DNA of 64,000 nucleotides from Streptomyces caniscabiei (GTDB taxonomy: Bacteria; Actinomycetota; Actinomycetes; Streptomycetales; Streptomycetaceae). Every line of letters begins with the position of its first letter. Positions within the stretch are counted from its first letter, which is position 1. Positions 33,801 through 43,900 of this stretch are shown in pieces. A program made the position numbers and the translations under genes. The notes under the pieces were generated by a model. That model saw only the letters and a list, made by a program, of their open reading frames with translations. It searched no databases and was not told where the DNA came from. The stretch is taken from positions 1 to 64,000 of the forward strand of contig NZ_JABXWI010000017.1 in NCBI RefSeq assembly GCF_014930365.1. The letters run 5' to 3'.

Positions 33801-34884
33801 CGTCGCCGAGTGCCGTCAGGACGATGCGCAGCGCCTCGTACAGGTCGCTGTGGGCCGTGCCCCGGCGCTTCCTCGCATGCGCCCGCAGCCTCGCCGACGA
33901 GAAGTACGTCTCGTAGCGCTCGCGCGCGATGCCGTCCGCGCCCGGCGACAGCAGTGCGTCGCGGTCCTCGGCGACGAAGACGAAGAGCAGGCGGTACACC
34001 ATGCGCAGCAGCGCGGCCTGGAGGGCCTTCGGGCGGACGTCCTCCCGCAGTGCCCCGTTCTCCGGGTGCCGCAGGAAGCCCGTGCCCAGCGCGGTGATCG
34101 CCGCCTGCACGCCCTTGCGGAGCTGGTCCAGGGCGCGCGTGCCCGACGCGATGGCCTCGGTGCGCCACTTCTCCAGCCAGCAGCCCGAGGGCGCCCCGCC
34201 CTCCGCCACCTCGAAGCGCGACGCGTGCAGCAGCCGGTACAGCAGCACGAACTCGCTGAACAGTTCGCCGTCGAAGATCGCTTCGAGGTCGAACTCCACG
34301 TACGACGCTGTGGCGAGAGCGCTGGAGTCGCGGAGGAGGCGGACCTGACGGCCGTTGGTCAGGACGCCCCACAGGTGGGACTCCGTGCGGTTCAGGCACT
34401 CCTGGAGCATCGACTGCGGCGGGACCGTGCCTGCCCCGCCGGGGCGGCGGTCCAGCTCGGCGTTCCATGCCGTCTGGTGGATGAGGGCGTGGTGCCAGCG
34501 GTGGGAGACGGGGAACTTCTTCTCCGCGTCGGAGTCGGCGGTGATGCCCGCCGCGCCGATGTGCGTCAGGCGGCCGAAGCCCAGTTCCCGCCAGAGGGGG
34601 GTCAGCCAGTCGTTCTCCGCGAGCCCGGTGGGGTCGCTCGCCGGTACACCCGTGTCCCGGTCTTCCGGCAGGCGCTTGCGCAGCTCACGCCACAGCGGCT
34701 TGAGGTACTCCCAACTTCGCTCGGCCTCGTCGCGCACCGAACGGGACGACGGCAGGCCGTAGTCGGCGGGCTTGGAACCGGGGACGTCCTTGCCCTCGGA
34801 GATCCGTACCAGCATGTCGGCCGGCAGCAGCCCTCCGACCGTGTGGACGGCGGTGAACACCTGGTTGCGGGTGGTGGCGGACAT
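30799..34884 (-). CDS. Eco57I/PglX-like adenine DNA methylase
   Basis: 1361 residues. A long N-terminal region is followed by SAM motif I VCDPACGSGHFLVAAARR (about 514) and catalytic motif IV VVGNPPWDSVEF (about 790), the layout of large Eco57I-class methylases such as PglX (BREX) and DrmMI (DISARM class 1). The C-terminal ~500 residues would hold target recognition. ATG 34884 shares one base with the SNF2 stop (TGATG); an in-frame extension upstream of it is the shadow of the helicase gene. From about 30290 to 31950 the DNA is clearly poorer in GC, so the recognition part was probably exchanged. It should modify adenines to mark self DNA; nuclease partners are elsewhere in the operon. Confidence 0.9.
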   Translation of the reverse strand: MSATTRNQVFTAVHTVGGLLPADMLVRISEGKDVPGSKPADYGLPSSRSVRDEAERSWEYLKPLWRELRKRLPEDRDTGVPASDPTGLAENDWLTPLWRELGFGRLTHIGAAGITADSDAEKKFPVSHRWHHALIHQTAWNAELDRRPGGAGTVPPQSMLQECLNRTESHLWGVLTNGRQVRLLRDSSALATASYVEFDLEAIFDGELFSEFVLLYRLLHASRFEVAEGGAPSGCWLEKWRTEAIASGTRALDQLRKGVQAAITALGTGFLRHPENGALREDVRPKALQAALLRMVYRLLFVFVAEDRDALLSPGADGIARERYETYFSSARLRAHARKRRGTAHSDLYEALRIVLTALGDEKGRPELGLPGLGGLFNDTEADAPLRDLKLSNEALLTAVRHLSQVRDGSSGRWRAVDYRHLDAEELGSVYESLLELEPKYSAADRTFALVEVAGNTRKTTGSYYTPSSLIECLLNSTLDPVIKDAVQRGEEEAARTGAADPADAIVNELLSLTVCDPACGSGHFLVAAARRIAKQVAAVRERNPEPTLDAVRHALHEVVARCIYGVDLNPMAVDLAKVSLWLEALEPGKPLSFLDAHVKHGNGLIGATPKLLRDGIPDEAFIATEGDDKKHAKALEKINQQERVGQGSLFDLGGEAVNVANTAFASGLRSITLTQAEELTDVRRQEDAYEKWTGSSDYQRALRVADAWCAAFVWLKTPEAPRPVTYAVFKALEDPSGQGVAEETKTEIIRLRKQFSFFHWHLEFPEVFSVPEDGRGVSPDTGWAGGFDCVVGNPPWDSVEFKEQEFFAQRVPEIAEASRTAVRKKMIEALKDSPDTESLYEEFEAGKRKVYAESHFLRRSGRVPLTGQGNLNTYAVFTETDRILLGPKGRAGVIVPTGIATDARTQHFSGDLVRRGAIAALYDFENALPLFPGVHRSFKFSILSLVGRSLHVPAARFAFFLQDPAELDDTDKVFPLTPEEIELLNPNTGTLPVFRSRRDANIAIRIYRRVPVLIKEGAPKGNPWGLSFLRMFDMSHESALFRSRTELESDGWTGRGNAFTQESSIMLPLYEAKMVDFFNHRAADVVQSGTAKQRQNQPRYLTSEDLQVRSRVVMPSNWVSSRDVARKVESRSWKKDWFIGWRDVTSPTNERTVIVSAIPMAAAANSLPVSLLSEEHARQAGSFISCLSSFVLDFAARLKVGGLHLNFFICNQLPVLPPQSLACHGSFIKQRFLELCYTADDMASLAHELGDSSTPFLWDEARREVIRIELDALFFHLYGVSREDVDYILDTFPIVRRKDEAKYGTYRTKELILAEYDRMAAAGLTLENPLVEGGNYTSTLTPPPGHGPRHPAKTPDGRTA

Positions 34885-37800
34885 CAGGCGGACACTCCAA
34901 CCGAGACAGAGGCGGCAGTCGTAGCGGCAGTAGCTGCGGTGGTTGCGGGCAGGTAGACGTACGCGCCGAGGATGTCCGCCGGCTTCTGGGCCGTGACCGA
35001 CAGGCCTCGGACGATCTCGCCCGAAGCGGCCCGCACGCGGCGGTGGGCCGCGTCCAGTTCGGCAGCCAGCTCGTCGCCGTACGACTCCAAGTACCCGTTC
35101 ACGTCGGACAGTTGGCCGAGGATGCGGGTCATCGTGCGCTCGCCGAAGTGTGGGTCGGTGTTCTCCGACGCCGTCGCGTCCAGGAGGGCCGTCGCCTGGT
35201 CCGGTGTCAGCCACGCACCGTTCTTCGGGGCGCCCTCGAAGGCCAGCAGTCGCGCGTCCTCTGCCACCAGTTGGCGTTCGCCACTGCGCGACGGCAGCGT
35301 CAGGTGGAAGCGGTAGCGGACCAGCAGCAGTGTCGTCCTCGTGCTGACCGCGTCCGTGGTGATCACCCCACAGCGGCGGGCCGGGCGGGCGCCCTCCGCC
35401 TGGGTGTCCAAGGCGGCGTTGAGGACGTGGGACGCGAGGGCGCCGACCACCGGGTCCGTGCGGACCAAGGCCGCCTCGCCGCGTGCCACCGCCGGGTCGC
35501 CGCGGAAGGGGATCTCGCGGTCCTTCTCCACGACCTCCGCGCCCACCACCGGCGCGAGCGCGTCCCGCAGGCCCGCCGGGGTACCGCCTACCTGGGCGGT
35601 GAAGTCCCCGGACCCGGACCCGGACTCGCGGCCACCGCCGTCGGCGCCCCGCAGCACCGCACCCAGCGCGCCCAACGCCTCCCGTGCGAACGTACGGATC
35701 TCGCCCGCCCCGCCCAGCGCCTCCCGGATCGAGGCGACCTCGCGGGCCACCTCCTCCGGGTGGATGGACCGCTGGGCGAACCGGGAGCGGGACTGCCGTT
35801 CGCGTTCCGCCGCCGAGTTCCAGTCGCTGTCGAGCTTCGCCGTGCTCACCTTGAACGCGTCCGCGCTGAACAAGGCGTCCTCGTTCTCCCGGCCGCGCAT
35901 CAGCAGCCACTCCACGATCGCGTCCGTCACGCCCGTCGACAGCTCGTCGGGGACGGAGACCGAGATGCCGAGGTCCTTCTTGATCTGGCGGTGCTTCTTG
36001 ATGAGCACCTCCAGGACCTTGCCGTCGATGCCGTTGTCGTCGCCGTAGAGAGTGATGACGCGGACCTCGTCGCGGCGCTGGCCGTAGCGGTCGACGCGGC
36101 CCTCACGCTGGTCGTGGCGGGTGGGGTTCCAGGCCAGGTCGTAGTGGACGACGGCGTCGAAGTAGTGCTGGAGGTTCACGCCCTCCGACAAACAGTCCGT
36201 CGCGATCAGCACCCTGCGGGCTGCCGCGTCCTCGCCGGCCTCCGCCGCCAGCGCCTCGATCCGCTCGATGCGCTGTTGTGGCGACAGCTCGCCGGTGACC
36301 GCCTTGACGACCGTCTTCGCACCCAGCGGGCCGCGCTTCTTGGTCTCCGGGTCGTTCGCGAGCTGCTCCGCCAGGTATTTGGCCGTCGGGATGTAGCGGC
36401 AGAAGACGATCGGGTTGTAGCCGTCGGCCAGCAACGCCTTGAGGTGCTTGATGAGCGCCTTCAGCTTGAGGTCCTTCTCCGGGCCCTTCAACTGCGCTGC
36501 CAGCTCGGCCAGTTCAGCCAGCTGCGACTTCACGGGGCCCCCGGCCGTCCCCGAGCCCGGCCCCTCGTCCGTCTCCGCGCCGGGCGCCACGTCCATGCCC
36601 TCCAGCGCGTCGCTGTCCGCCGCGTCGCTGTTCAGCGGGGCGCCCAGCTTGTCGGCCTCCTCCGCCGACGCCGCGATCGCCGCCGCCGAACGGGTCGTGA
36701 GGGTCTGCGCGGCGGCCGCCGGGGAGGACACCAGCGAGCGCAGCAGCGCGATCGCGGACCACCAGGCGATACGGGCCTCGCGCTTGCCCTGCCCGCCGGC
36801 CGCTTCGACCCGCTCGCTCGCGTAGTCGATCGCGTCGTCCAGCAGGGCCCGGTACTCGGGGGACAGCTTGTACGTCTCGTCCTTGAAGTAGCGGTCCGAG
36901 GGGAAGGCGGTGCGTTCGGCGAGGGAGTCGTCCGCGAGGCCGTCCTCCTTGGTGAGGTACTGGCGTACGTCCGCGCGCTTGCGGGCCACGAAATGCTGGG
37001 CGAGCAGCTTCCGGCCCGCCTCCGACTCCAGGTTCACGTGCGCCAGCTCCGGCTTGACCAGGCCGAGCAGGTTCCGGAACGCCGACTCCTTGCCGCTGTG
37101 CGGGGTCGCCGTCACGAGCAGCAGATGCCGCTCGGCGTCCTCCGCCACCCGGCGCAGCAGCTCGTAGCGGAGCTGGCTCTGGGCGCTCGCGGAAGTGTCG
37201 TCGGCCGCCACGCACGTGTGTGCCTCGTCGACGATCACCAGGTCGGGGCAGTGGCGTACGAAGTCGTCGCGGTGGCGGGTGGACTTGATGAAGTCCGTCG
37301 ACACGATCACGTTCGGGTAGCGGTCGAAGAGGGACTGGCCCAGGTCCAGGCCCCGCTCCAGGCGCGACACCGTCGAGGACAGGACCAGCTCCGCGTCGAT
37401 GCCGAACTTGCTCCGCAGCTCCTGCTGCCACTGCTCGGCCAGAGCGGGGGAGCAGAGCACCGCCAGGCCGCTCGCCTCGCCCTGCGCCAGCATCTCGCTC
37501 GCGATCAGGCCCGCCTCGATCGTCTTGCCGATACCGACGTCGTCGGAGATCAGCATGCGGACCGTCTTCTGGCGCAGCGCCATCAGCAGCGGCACCAACT
37601 GGTACGCGCGCGGCTCCACCGCGATGCCCGCCAGCGAGCGGAACGGGCCCGCGCCCGAGCGGAAGCCCACCCGCAGGGCCGTACGCAGCAGTCCCGCCGC
37701 CCGCTGGTCGCCGAGGTCGGACGGCTCCGGCGGGGCGAAGCGGGCCTCCTCGACGGGCTCGAAGGGGAACACCGCCGCGATGTCATCGTCCGAACCGCCG

Positions 37801-37901
37801 AGCGGGCGCAGGACGAGAAGGTCGGGCTCGCTCTCGGGGAGTACCACCCACTCGCGGCCACGGGCCTTCACCAGAGATCCGGCTGAGAACGTGAATGCCA
37901 T
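34884..37901 (-). CDS. SNF2-type helicase (DrmD-like)
   Basis: About 1005 residues. SF2/SNF2 motor with Walker A ISDDVGIGKTIEAGL (about 115), DEAH box IVDEAHTCVA (about 222), motif III TATPHSGK, and motifs V-VI DCLSEGVNLQHY and HDQREGRVDRYGQRR (about 594). The QREGRVDRYGQ form is the one seen in DISARM DrmD and other phage-defence SNF2 proteins. A C-terminal ~350 residues are partly helical and end in Ala/Thr/Val-rich sequence. The start is ATG 37901 or TTG 37913. 29 bp separate it from the kinase-helicase stop, and its own stop touches the methylase start. Confidence 0.88.
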   Translation of the reverse strand: MAFTFSAGSLVKARGREWVVLPESEPDLLVLRPLGGSDDDIAAVFPFEPVEEARFAPPEPSDLGDQRAAGLLRTALRVGFRSGAGPFRSLAGIAVEPRAYQLVPLLMALRQKTVRMLISDDVGIGKTIEAGLIASEMLAQGEASGLAVLCSPALAEQWQQELRSKFGIDAELVLSSTVSRLERGLDLGQSLFDRYPNVIVSTDFIKSTRHRDDFVRHCPDLVIVDEAHTCVAADDTSASAQSQLRYELLRRVAEDAERHLLLVTATPHSGKESAFRNLLGLVKPELAHVNLESEAGRKLLAQHFVARKRADVRQYLTKEDGLADDSLAERTAFPSDRYFKDETYKLSPEYRALLDDAIDYASERVEAAGGQGKREARIAWWSAIALLRSLVSSPAAAAQTLTTRSAAAIAASAEEADKLGAPLNSDAADSDALEGMDVAPGAETDEGPGSGTAGGPVKSQLAELAELAAQLKGPEKDLKLKALIKHLKALLADGYNPIVFCRYIPTAKYLAEQLANDPETKKRGPLGAKTVVKAVTGELSPQQRIERIEALAAEAGEDAAARRVLIATDCLSEGVNLQHYFDAVVHYDLAWNPTRHDQREGRVDRYGQRRDEVRVITLYGDDNGIDGKVLEVLIKKHRQIKKDLGISVSVPDELSTGVTDAIVEWLLMRGRENEDALFSADAFKVSTAKLDSDWNSAAERERQSRSRFAQRSIHPEEVAREVASIREALGGAGEIRTFAREALGALGAVLRGADGGGRESGSGSGDFTAQVGGTPAGLRDALAPVVGAEVVEKDREIPFRGDPAVARGEAALVRTDPVVGALASHVLNAALDTQAEGARPARRCGVITTDAVSTRTTLLLVRYRFHLTLPSRSGERQLVAEDARLLAFEGAPKNGAWLTPDQATALLDATASENTDPHFGERTMTRILGQLSDVNGYLESYGDELAAELDAAHRRVRAASGEIVRGLSVTAQKPADILGAYVYLPATTAATAATTAASVSVGVSA

Positions 37902-37930
37902 AACGATCGTCAAGTCCTTCTTGCCAGAGG

Positions 37931-40900
37931 CTAGTTGGCGGCCGGTGAGCCGAAGTAGCGGGGGTGGGCGGCGGCGATGACGTCCCAGTCACCGCCGTGC
38001 GGAAAGCGGACCACGTCCCAGGTGGCGTCGAACAGCCGCTCCTCGGCGTCGGCGTCGCGCAGCGCGGTCGTCTCGGTGTCGGGGCCGTCCACGAACACCG
38101 CGACGCTGGCGCCCGGCAGCCGGTACACGAAGTCCGGTGCCGCGTTCGCCTCCGTCAGGAACACGTCCTTCTCGTCCGGCAGGCGCAGACCGCGCGCCTT
38201 GGCCCAGCCCAGGAAGTCGCCCTGTGCCGCCAGTTCGGCGGCCGCCGCCTCGACGGCCGTGGGAGCGGCCGGGGACCGGTCGGGGGATGGGGCCGGGGAT
38301 TCGGCCAGCAGCCGCCGGTACTGCTCCGACCGGGACTCGCCGCGCGACTCCCGCCGCGCCGTCGCCGAAGCGAACCGCACCAGCAGCGCGGCCACGGTGT
38401 GCCGGTTGATCTGGGCGTGGTCGAGCTGGTTGCCGTAGGTGAGGAGGCACTCGTAGCAGCCGAGCGCGCAGGCCCGTCCCGGGCGGTGCTCCTCGTCGCC
38501 CTCGTCCTTGCCGTCCGCCGAGAAGTGGCAGATCTCCAGGGCGCGGCGGGCCGCCTTGGCGAGGGCGTCGTCCTCGGCCTGGAGGCGGCGCAGTACGCCG
38601 GCGCCGCCCTCCGCCGCCTCCATGAAGAGAATGCGGCGCCTCGGGCCGTCGTCCGGCGGCAGCAGCTCGCTGGACAGCTCGGCGTCCTCCAGTTCGAACG
38701 CGGCCTCGATGCCCCGCTCCAGGGCGTACATCAGGGTGAGCGCGATCGGTTCGGGCAGCGCCTCGTCGAGGGTGACGACGACAATGTTGCGGCGGTCCTC
38801 GACGAACGGGATGACCCGCTTCTTGCGGCGCCGCTCGTTGCCGTCGGCGTCCACCAGCGGCAGCTCGCTGGAGTCGCCGGACGCCTCGGAGGCGTCCTTG
38901 TCGTTCATCCAGCGGCCGTCGGCCAGGTCCAGCCAGTAGCCCGGCGGCTCGTCCGTGCGGGCGCGTACCCGGCCGGTGTTGGTGATGCGGACCGTCGCGG
39001 AGTCGCCGTAGGTGATCCGCGCCAGCTGCCCGTCCGGGTCGGCGATCGTCGCGTTGAGGCGGCCCTTGCGGATGCCGTGGTCGTGGAAGCGGTACGAGGT
39101 CTCCAGCCGGAAGCCGGCCCGGCGCCGCTCCTCCTCGTCCGAGGAGATCCGCTCGCGGCGGGTGGTGTACACGGTGTGCAGGTGCAGCAGGCCGTACGTC
39201 GCCGCGCCCAGTGTCTCGTCACAGAAGCCGCAGCGGTCCTCGCGTTCCTTGGGCTCGTGGTGATAGCCGCAGTGCGCGCAGCGGCGGGCCTCGCCCGTGG
39301 TCAGCTCGCCGGAGGAGTCCGGGGGCAGCTGGATGCGGGTGACCTGGTAGCGGGCGCCCTCGTGGTAGATGAGCGCGCCGGGCCCGAACTCGCGGATGGC
39401 GAGGAAGCGGGGGCGCTGGAGGTAGTCGCCGTCGCCGCGGCGGCGGCCGATCGTCGGGATGTACGCGGCGAGCGGCAGGCGCGGGAAGCTGTAGCCGGGC
39501 AGGAAGCCCTCGGAGGCCAGGTAGCGGTAGGGGTTGAAGTCGGAGAGGACCGACTTGCTGTCGACGCTCTCGTTCATCAGCAGGTTCAGCTGGGTCTCGG
39601 CCTCGCGGCGGCGGGCGTTGGCGCGGTTGCGGTCGCCCTCGGTGAGGCTGTAGTCGAGGCGGCGCCGGTTCTGGACGTACTGGTCGTCCAGGGCGGCCCG
39701 GAACAGGCTGCGCCAGCGGTCGAAGGCCCGGTCGAAGCGCTCGGCGACCGTCCGCACCTTGTCGTCGATCCAGTCGTCGTGCCACCACGTGGTGTCCGCG
39801 AAGTCCCTGAACAGGGGGCCGAGGACGCGCAGCGCCGCGTTCACCGTGCGTCGTTGTGCGCCGTCGTCGAGCGCCGCGTCGCGGATGTCCGGCAGGAGGT
39901 GGAGGGCCGGGTCCGGGCGGTCGCCGGAGTCCGGGTACGACACGTCGAGCACCTCGGGGATGGAGCGGCCGAGGCGCAGGCCGGCCTCGGCGATCCAGAT
40001 GCCCTGGAGGTGGGAGAGGACCAGGTCCTCGTTGGCGAGGTCCAGGCGGGGCGGGGCCACCGCGCCCGCCACCATGCGCCAGGGCTGGCGGAAGTAGTAC
40101 TGGTCGTGGCTGTTGCCCGTCGCGCAGTACGTCGTGACCAGCGCGGGCTGGCCGCTGCGGCCCGCGCGGCCGGAACGCTGGGCGTAGTTGGCCGGGGTGG
40201 GCGGCACGTTGCGCATCATCACCGCGTTGAGCTCGGAGATGTCGACGCCCAGCTCCATCGTCGGGGAGCAGTACAGGAGCTTCAACTCCGCCTTGCGGAA
40301 GGCCTCTTCGCGTGCCTCACGGTCCTCCGGCGACACCTGGGCGGTGTGCTCGCGGGCGTACAGGCCGGACAGGGCGTCGGCGGTCTCCCGGTACAGCTTG
40401 AGGAAGAAGGTGTTGATGCGCGGGCCGTCACCGCTCTGGTAGGTGCGGGTCAGCGGGTCGTGCGCGCCCGACTCGCCCTTGCCGGCGTGCCACACCAGCG
40501 ACTGGGCGGCCACGCGGTAGCCGGTCGTGGTCGTCGACGACGCCCTGCGGAAGCGGCCGACGCGCTGCGGGGCGGCCTCCACCTCCTTCACCAGGCCCGC
40601 CTTGGTGAGGACCTTCAACAGATCAGTGATGATCAGCTGCAGGTCGTCCTGGTCCAGATCGCGGAAGGTACGGTCCGTGCGCCGCAGGTACTTGCCGAAC
40701 TTGCCGCGTGCCGACAGGAAGAGGCTCGAACGGTCCGTGCCGGGCCGGGACGGGTGCGGGAAGGCGGTGCCGACCCGCGGCTTGTCGGCGGCGGACAGCA
40801 CCCACGGGTCGACCAGCCGCTCCTCGCTCGCGCGCTGGAGGGAGTCGAAGGCGTCGTCACGGAAGTACGACACGTCGATGGCGAGGGAGCGGCGCATCTC

Positions 40901-43900
40901 GTCCAGGAGCGCCTTCATGATCTCGGCACGCAGCGCCGGGTCGGCGTCCCGCAGCGCCTGGTGCGTGCCCTCCCAGCGGTCCTGCCTGGCGGCGACCCAG
41001 TCCCTGTCCTCGTAGTCGATCTCCAGCAGGCCCGTCTGCTCCAGGTTGGGCATGGTGATGCGCCAGCCACGCTCCAGGTCGAGATAGAGCCGGAAGGCGA
41101 CCACGTCCCGCAGCGTGCGGGCCGCGTTGCGGGCCAGCGACGGCGGCAGGTCGCTCTCGCCGGTGTAGTCGGCGGGGGAGATGGCCAGAGCGTTGGTCAC
41201 CGCCGAGGCCAGCTCCTCGTGGTGGAGGCCGTCGTCTCCGGCGTCCAGGGCCGCCCGGTACAGCGCCCCGCGCAGCTGGGTGATCTGCACGAAGTCGTTG
41301 AAGTGGCCGGCCTGGAGGGAGGCGTCCTGCCTGTTGTCGACGAACGTGAGGAGTTTGCGAGCCTTCTTGTCGAGGGCCTCCGCGGGCACCGACTTCAGCG
41401 AGCGGACGATCGACGCCGAGACCAGCGAGGTCGCGGAGGAGCGCCCCTCCTGGTCCAGCGTCGCCAGCTTGGCGAAGTCCCGGCCGCGCGTCTGCTCGTA
41501 CGCCACACCGCAGTGCAGGCAGAACAGGAAGGGCGAGGGGATGAACGCGGCCTTCAGCTCGCCCCGGCCCTCGCGGCCGCACGCGTCTACGGTGACGGAC
41601 TTCGGCACCCGGTCGCGGTAGGCGCGCTTGACTACCTCCTGGCCCTTGTCGTCCAACTCCAGCCAGGACTCGGGCAGTCGGCGGTCGTCCACCGCGTACT
41701 GCGTGTTGGACGGCCACTCGCGCTCGTGATCGACGTAGAGGTAGCCGTCGCCCTGCCGGCCGCCGGTCGCCGAGGTGTCGCGGCGGGCCTCGTAGCGGAC
41801 TTCGCCGTCCTTCTCCGTACGCCACACCGTCAGGTACTCCTGGCCGCACTCCCGGCAGAACGCCAGCGGGATCAGCGACTTGCCGCCGCTGCCAGGCTGT
41901 TCGAGCTGGTAGGAGCGGGTCAGGTGGCGGGAGGACTTCTTCTCCAGGGTGACGTAGACGGTATCGCCCTTGGAGAGGAACTGGTGCAGGCGGAACGCGA
42001 ACAGCGGCCGCTCGTTGCGGGGGTTGAGTGCCTGGGAGCCAGCCTCCAGGGTGGCGCGGATCGCTTCCGCGCAACTCTCCTCGTCGACGCCCGACGTCTC
42101 GTGCAACTCCCGTGCCGCGACCTCGATCTGGGTCGGCGGCCGACGTACGAGGCGGCCCGTGGTCTCGTCCTCGACGAGGCCGAAGCGGTCCTCGATCCAG
42201 CGGGCCAACGGGTCGCGCGCCAGGTCGTCGTAGGCGCGCGGGGCGGCAGAGGTGAGGCGTTCGGCCGGTACGGTGGCGGGTGCCTCGCCGGTCGCGCGGA
42301 CCAGGGTCTCGCCGATGACGTGCTCGGGGCGGACCCTAGTGCCGAACAGTGTGCTCGCCACACCGGCGACCACCTGCCGCTGGTCCGCCAGCGTGCCCTC
42401 CGTCGACATGGTGGCCGACGTGCCGATGCACTGCAGGTTCTCCGCCTGGCAGGCCTCGCGGACCCGGCGGATCAGCAGGGCGACGTCGGCGCCCTGGCGG
42501 CCGCGGTAGGTGTGCAGTTCGTCGAAGACGAGGAACTCAAGGCCCCGCGCCATGGTGATGAGGCTCGCCCGGTCGGCCGGACGGGTCAGCATCAGCTCCA
42601 GCATCACGTAGTTGGTGAGCAGGATGTCCGGCGGGTTGTCCCGGATCTCCTTGCGCTTGGCGTCGTCCTCCTGGCCCGTGTAGCGGGCGAAGGTGACCGG
42701 CTCGCGGCCCGCGCCGTAGCCGTCGCGCAGGAACTTCTCCAGCTCCCGCAGCTGGCTGTTGGCGAGCGCGTTCATCGGATACACGATGATCGCCCGCACG
42801 CGCTTCGGAGTGTTCGGGCCCTCCTCGTCGCGCTCGCGCAGCACCTTGTCGACGATCGGGACGATGTAGGAGAGCGACTTGCCGGAGCCGGTGCCGGTCG
42901 TCAGGACGTACGAGGCCCCGGAGGCGGCGGCGTCGATGGCGTCGCGCTGATGCCGGTGCAGGAGCAGCGGCCGGCCGTCGCAGACGGTGCCGCCCTCGGT
43001 CTTCTTCGCCTGGAAGACGCGGGCGCACTCGGGGTGCAGCACCTTCTGCTGGGCGAGTTCGACCACGGTGCCGCCGCCCTGGAAGAACGGGTTGAGCGAC
43101 AGCCAGGGGTTCGGCCACTGGGACTTGTCGTCCAGGTCCTTCTCGACGTACGCCTTGATGCGCTCGTCGCGGATGACGGTGCCGCCCTCGGTGAAGGAGC
43201 GATAGTCGCGGATCAGGGCCTGGTGGACCCCGAAGACGTCCATGCCGGCGCCGGAGCCGGTCACCGGGACGGGCTGCTGCGGTGGGGCGGTCACGGGGGC
43301 CGGGGCGGCCTCGCGCAGGGGGAGGGTCGGATCCCGCTCGCTCCACGAGGGGACCAGGCTGGTGTCGTCGGGCGCTATGGCAAGGGGGAGCAGGGCGTCC
43401 CGTACGGTCACCGCGTCCGCAGGGCGGTTCGCCGGGTCCTTGGCCAGCAGGCGGTCGAGGAGACGGGCGAGTTCCGCGGGGACCTCGCCGCGGATCGCAC
43501 GGACGGGGCTGGGCTCCTGGTGGACATGCCGCTCGGCGAGCTCGTACGCGGACTCGCTCGTGAACGGCGGAACGCCGACCAGCATCTCGTACAGCACGCA
43601 GCCCAGCGCGTAGAGATCGGCGGCCTGGGTCACCTGCTTGGCCTGGCACTGCTCCGGGGCCATGTAGCGGGCCGTGCCCACACTGACACCCGTGCTCGTC
43701 AGACGGGTCTGGTCCGGGTCGTCGACGATGCTGCCCATGCCGAAGTCGAGCACCTTGACGGTGCCGCCCCGCGTGAGCATGACGTTGGCGGGCTTCAGGT
43801 CCCGGTGAACCACGCCCTGCGCGTGCGCGGCGGCGAGTCCCGCCGCGATCTGGGCGCCGATGGCGGCGACCCAGGCGACCGGGAGCTGCGGCTCCTCCTC

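Noticed and set aside
32599..34956. Long plus-strand frame opposite the Eco57I methylase
   Set aside because: Antisense shadow; it ends near where the low-GC part of the methylase begins, as expected from third-position GC bias.
34885..35910. N-terminal extension of the methylase frame into the SNF2 gene
   Set aside because: The extension is Gly/Arg-rich shadow of the helicase; ATG 34884 touches the helicase stop as in a coupled operon.
35043..37886. Long plus-strand frame opposite the SNF2 helicase
   Set aside because: No recognisable domain, biased composition; the minus strand has all SNF2 motifs.
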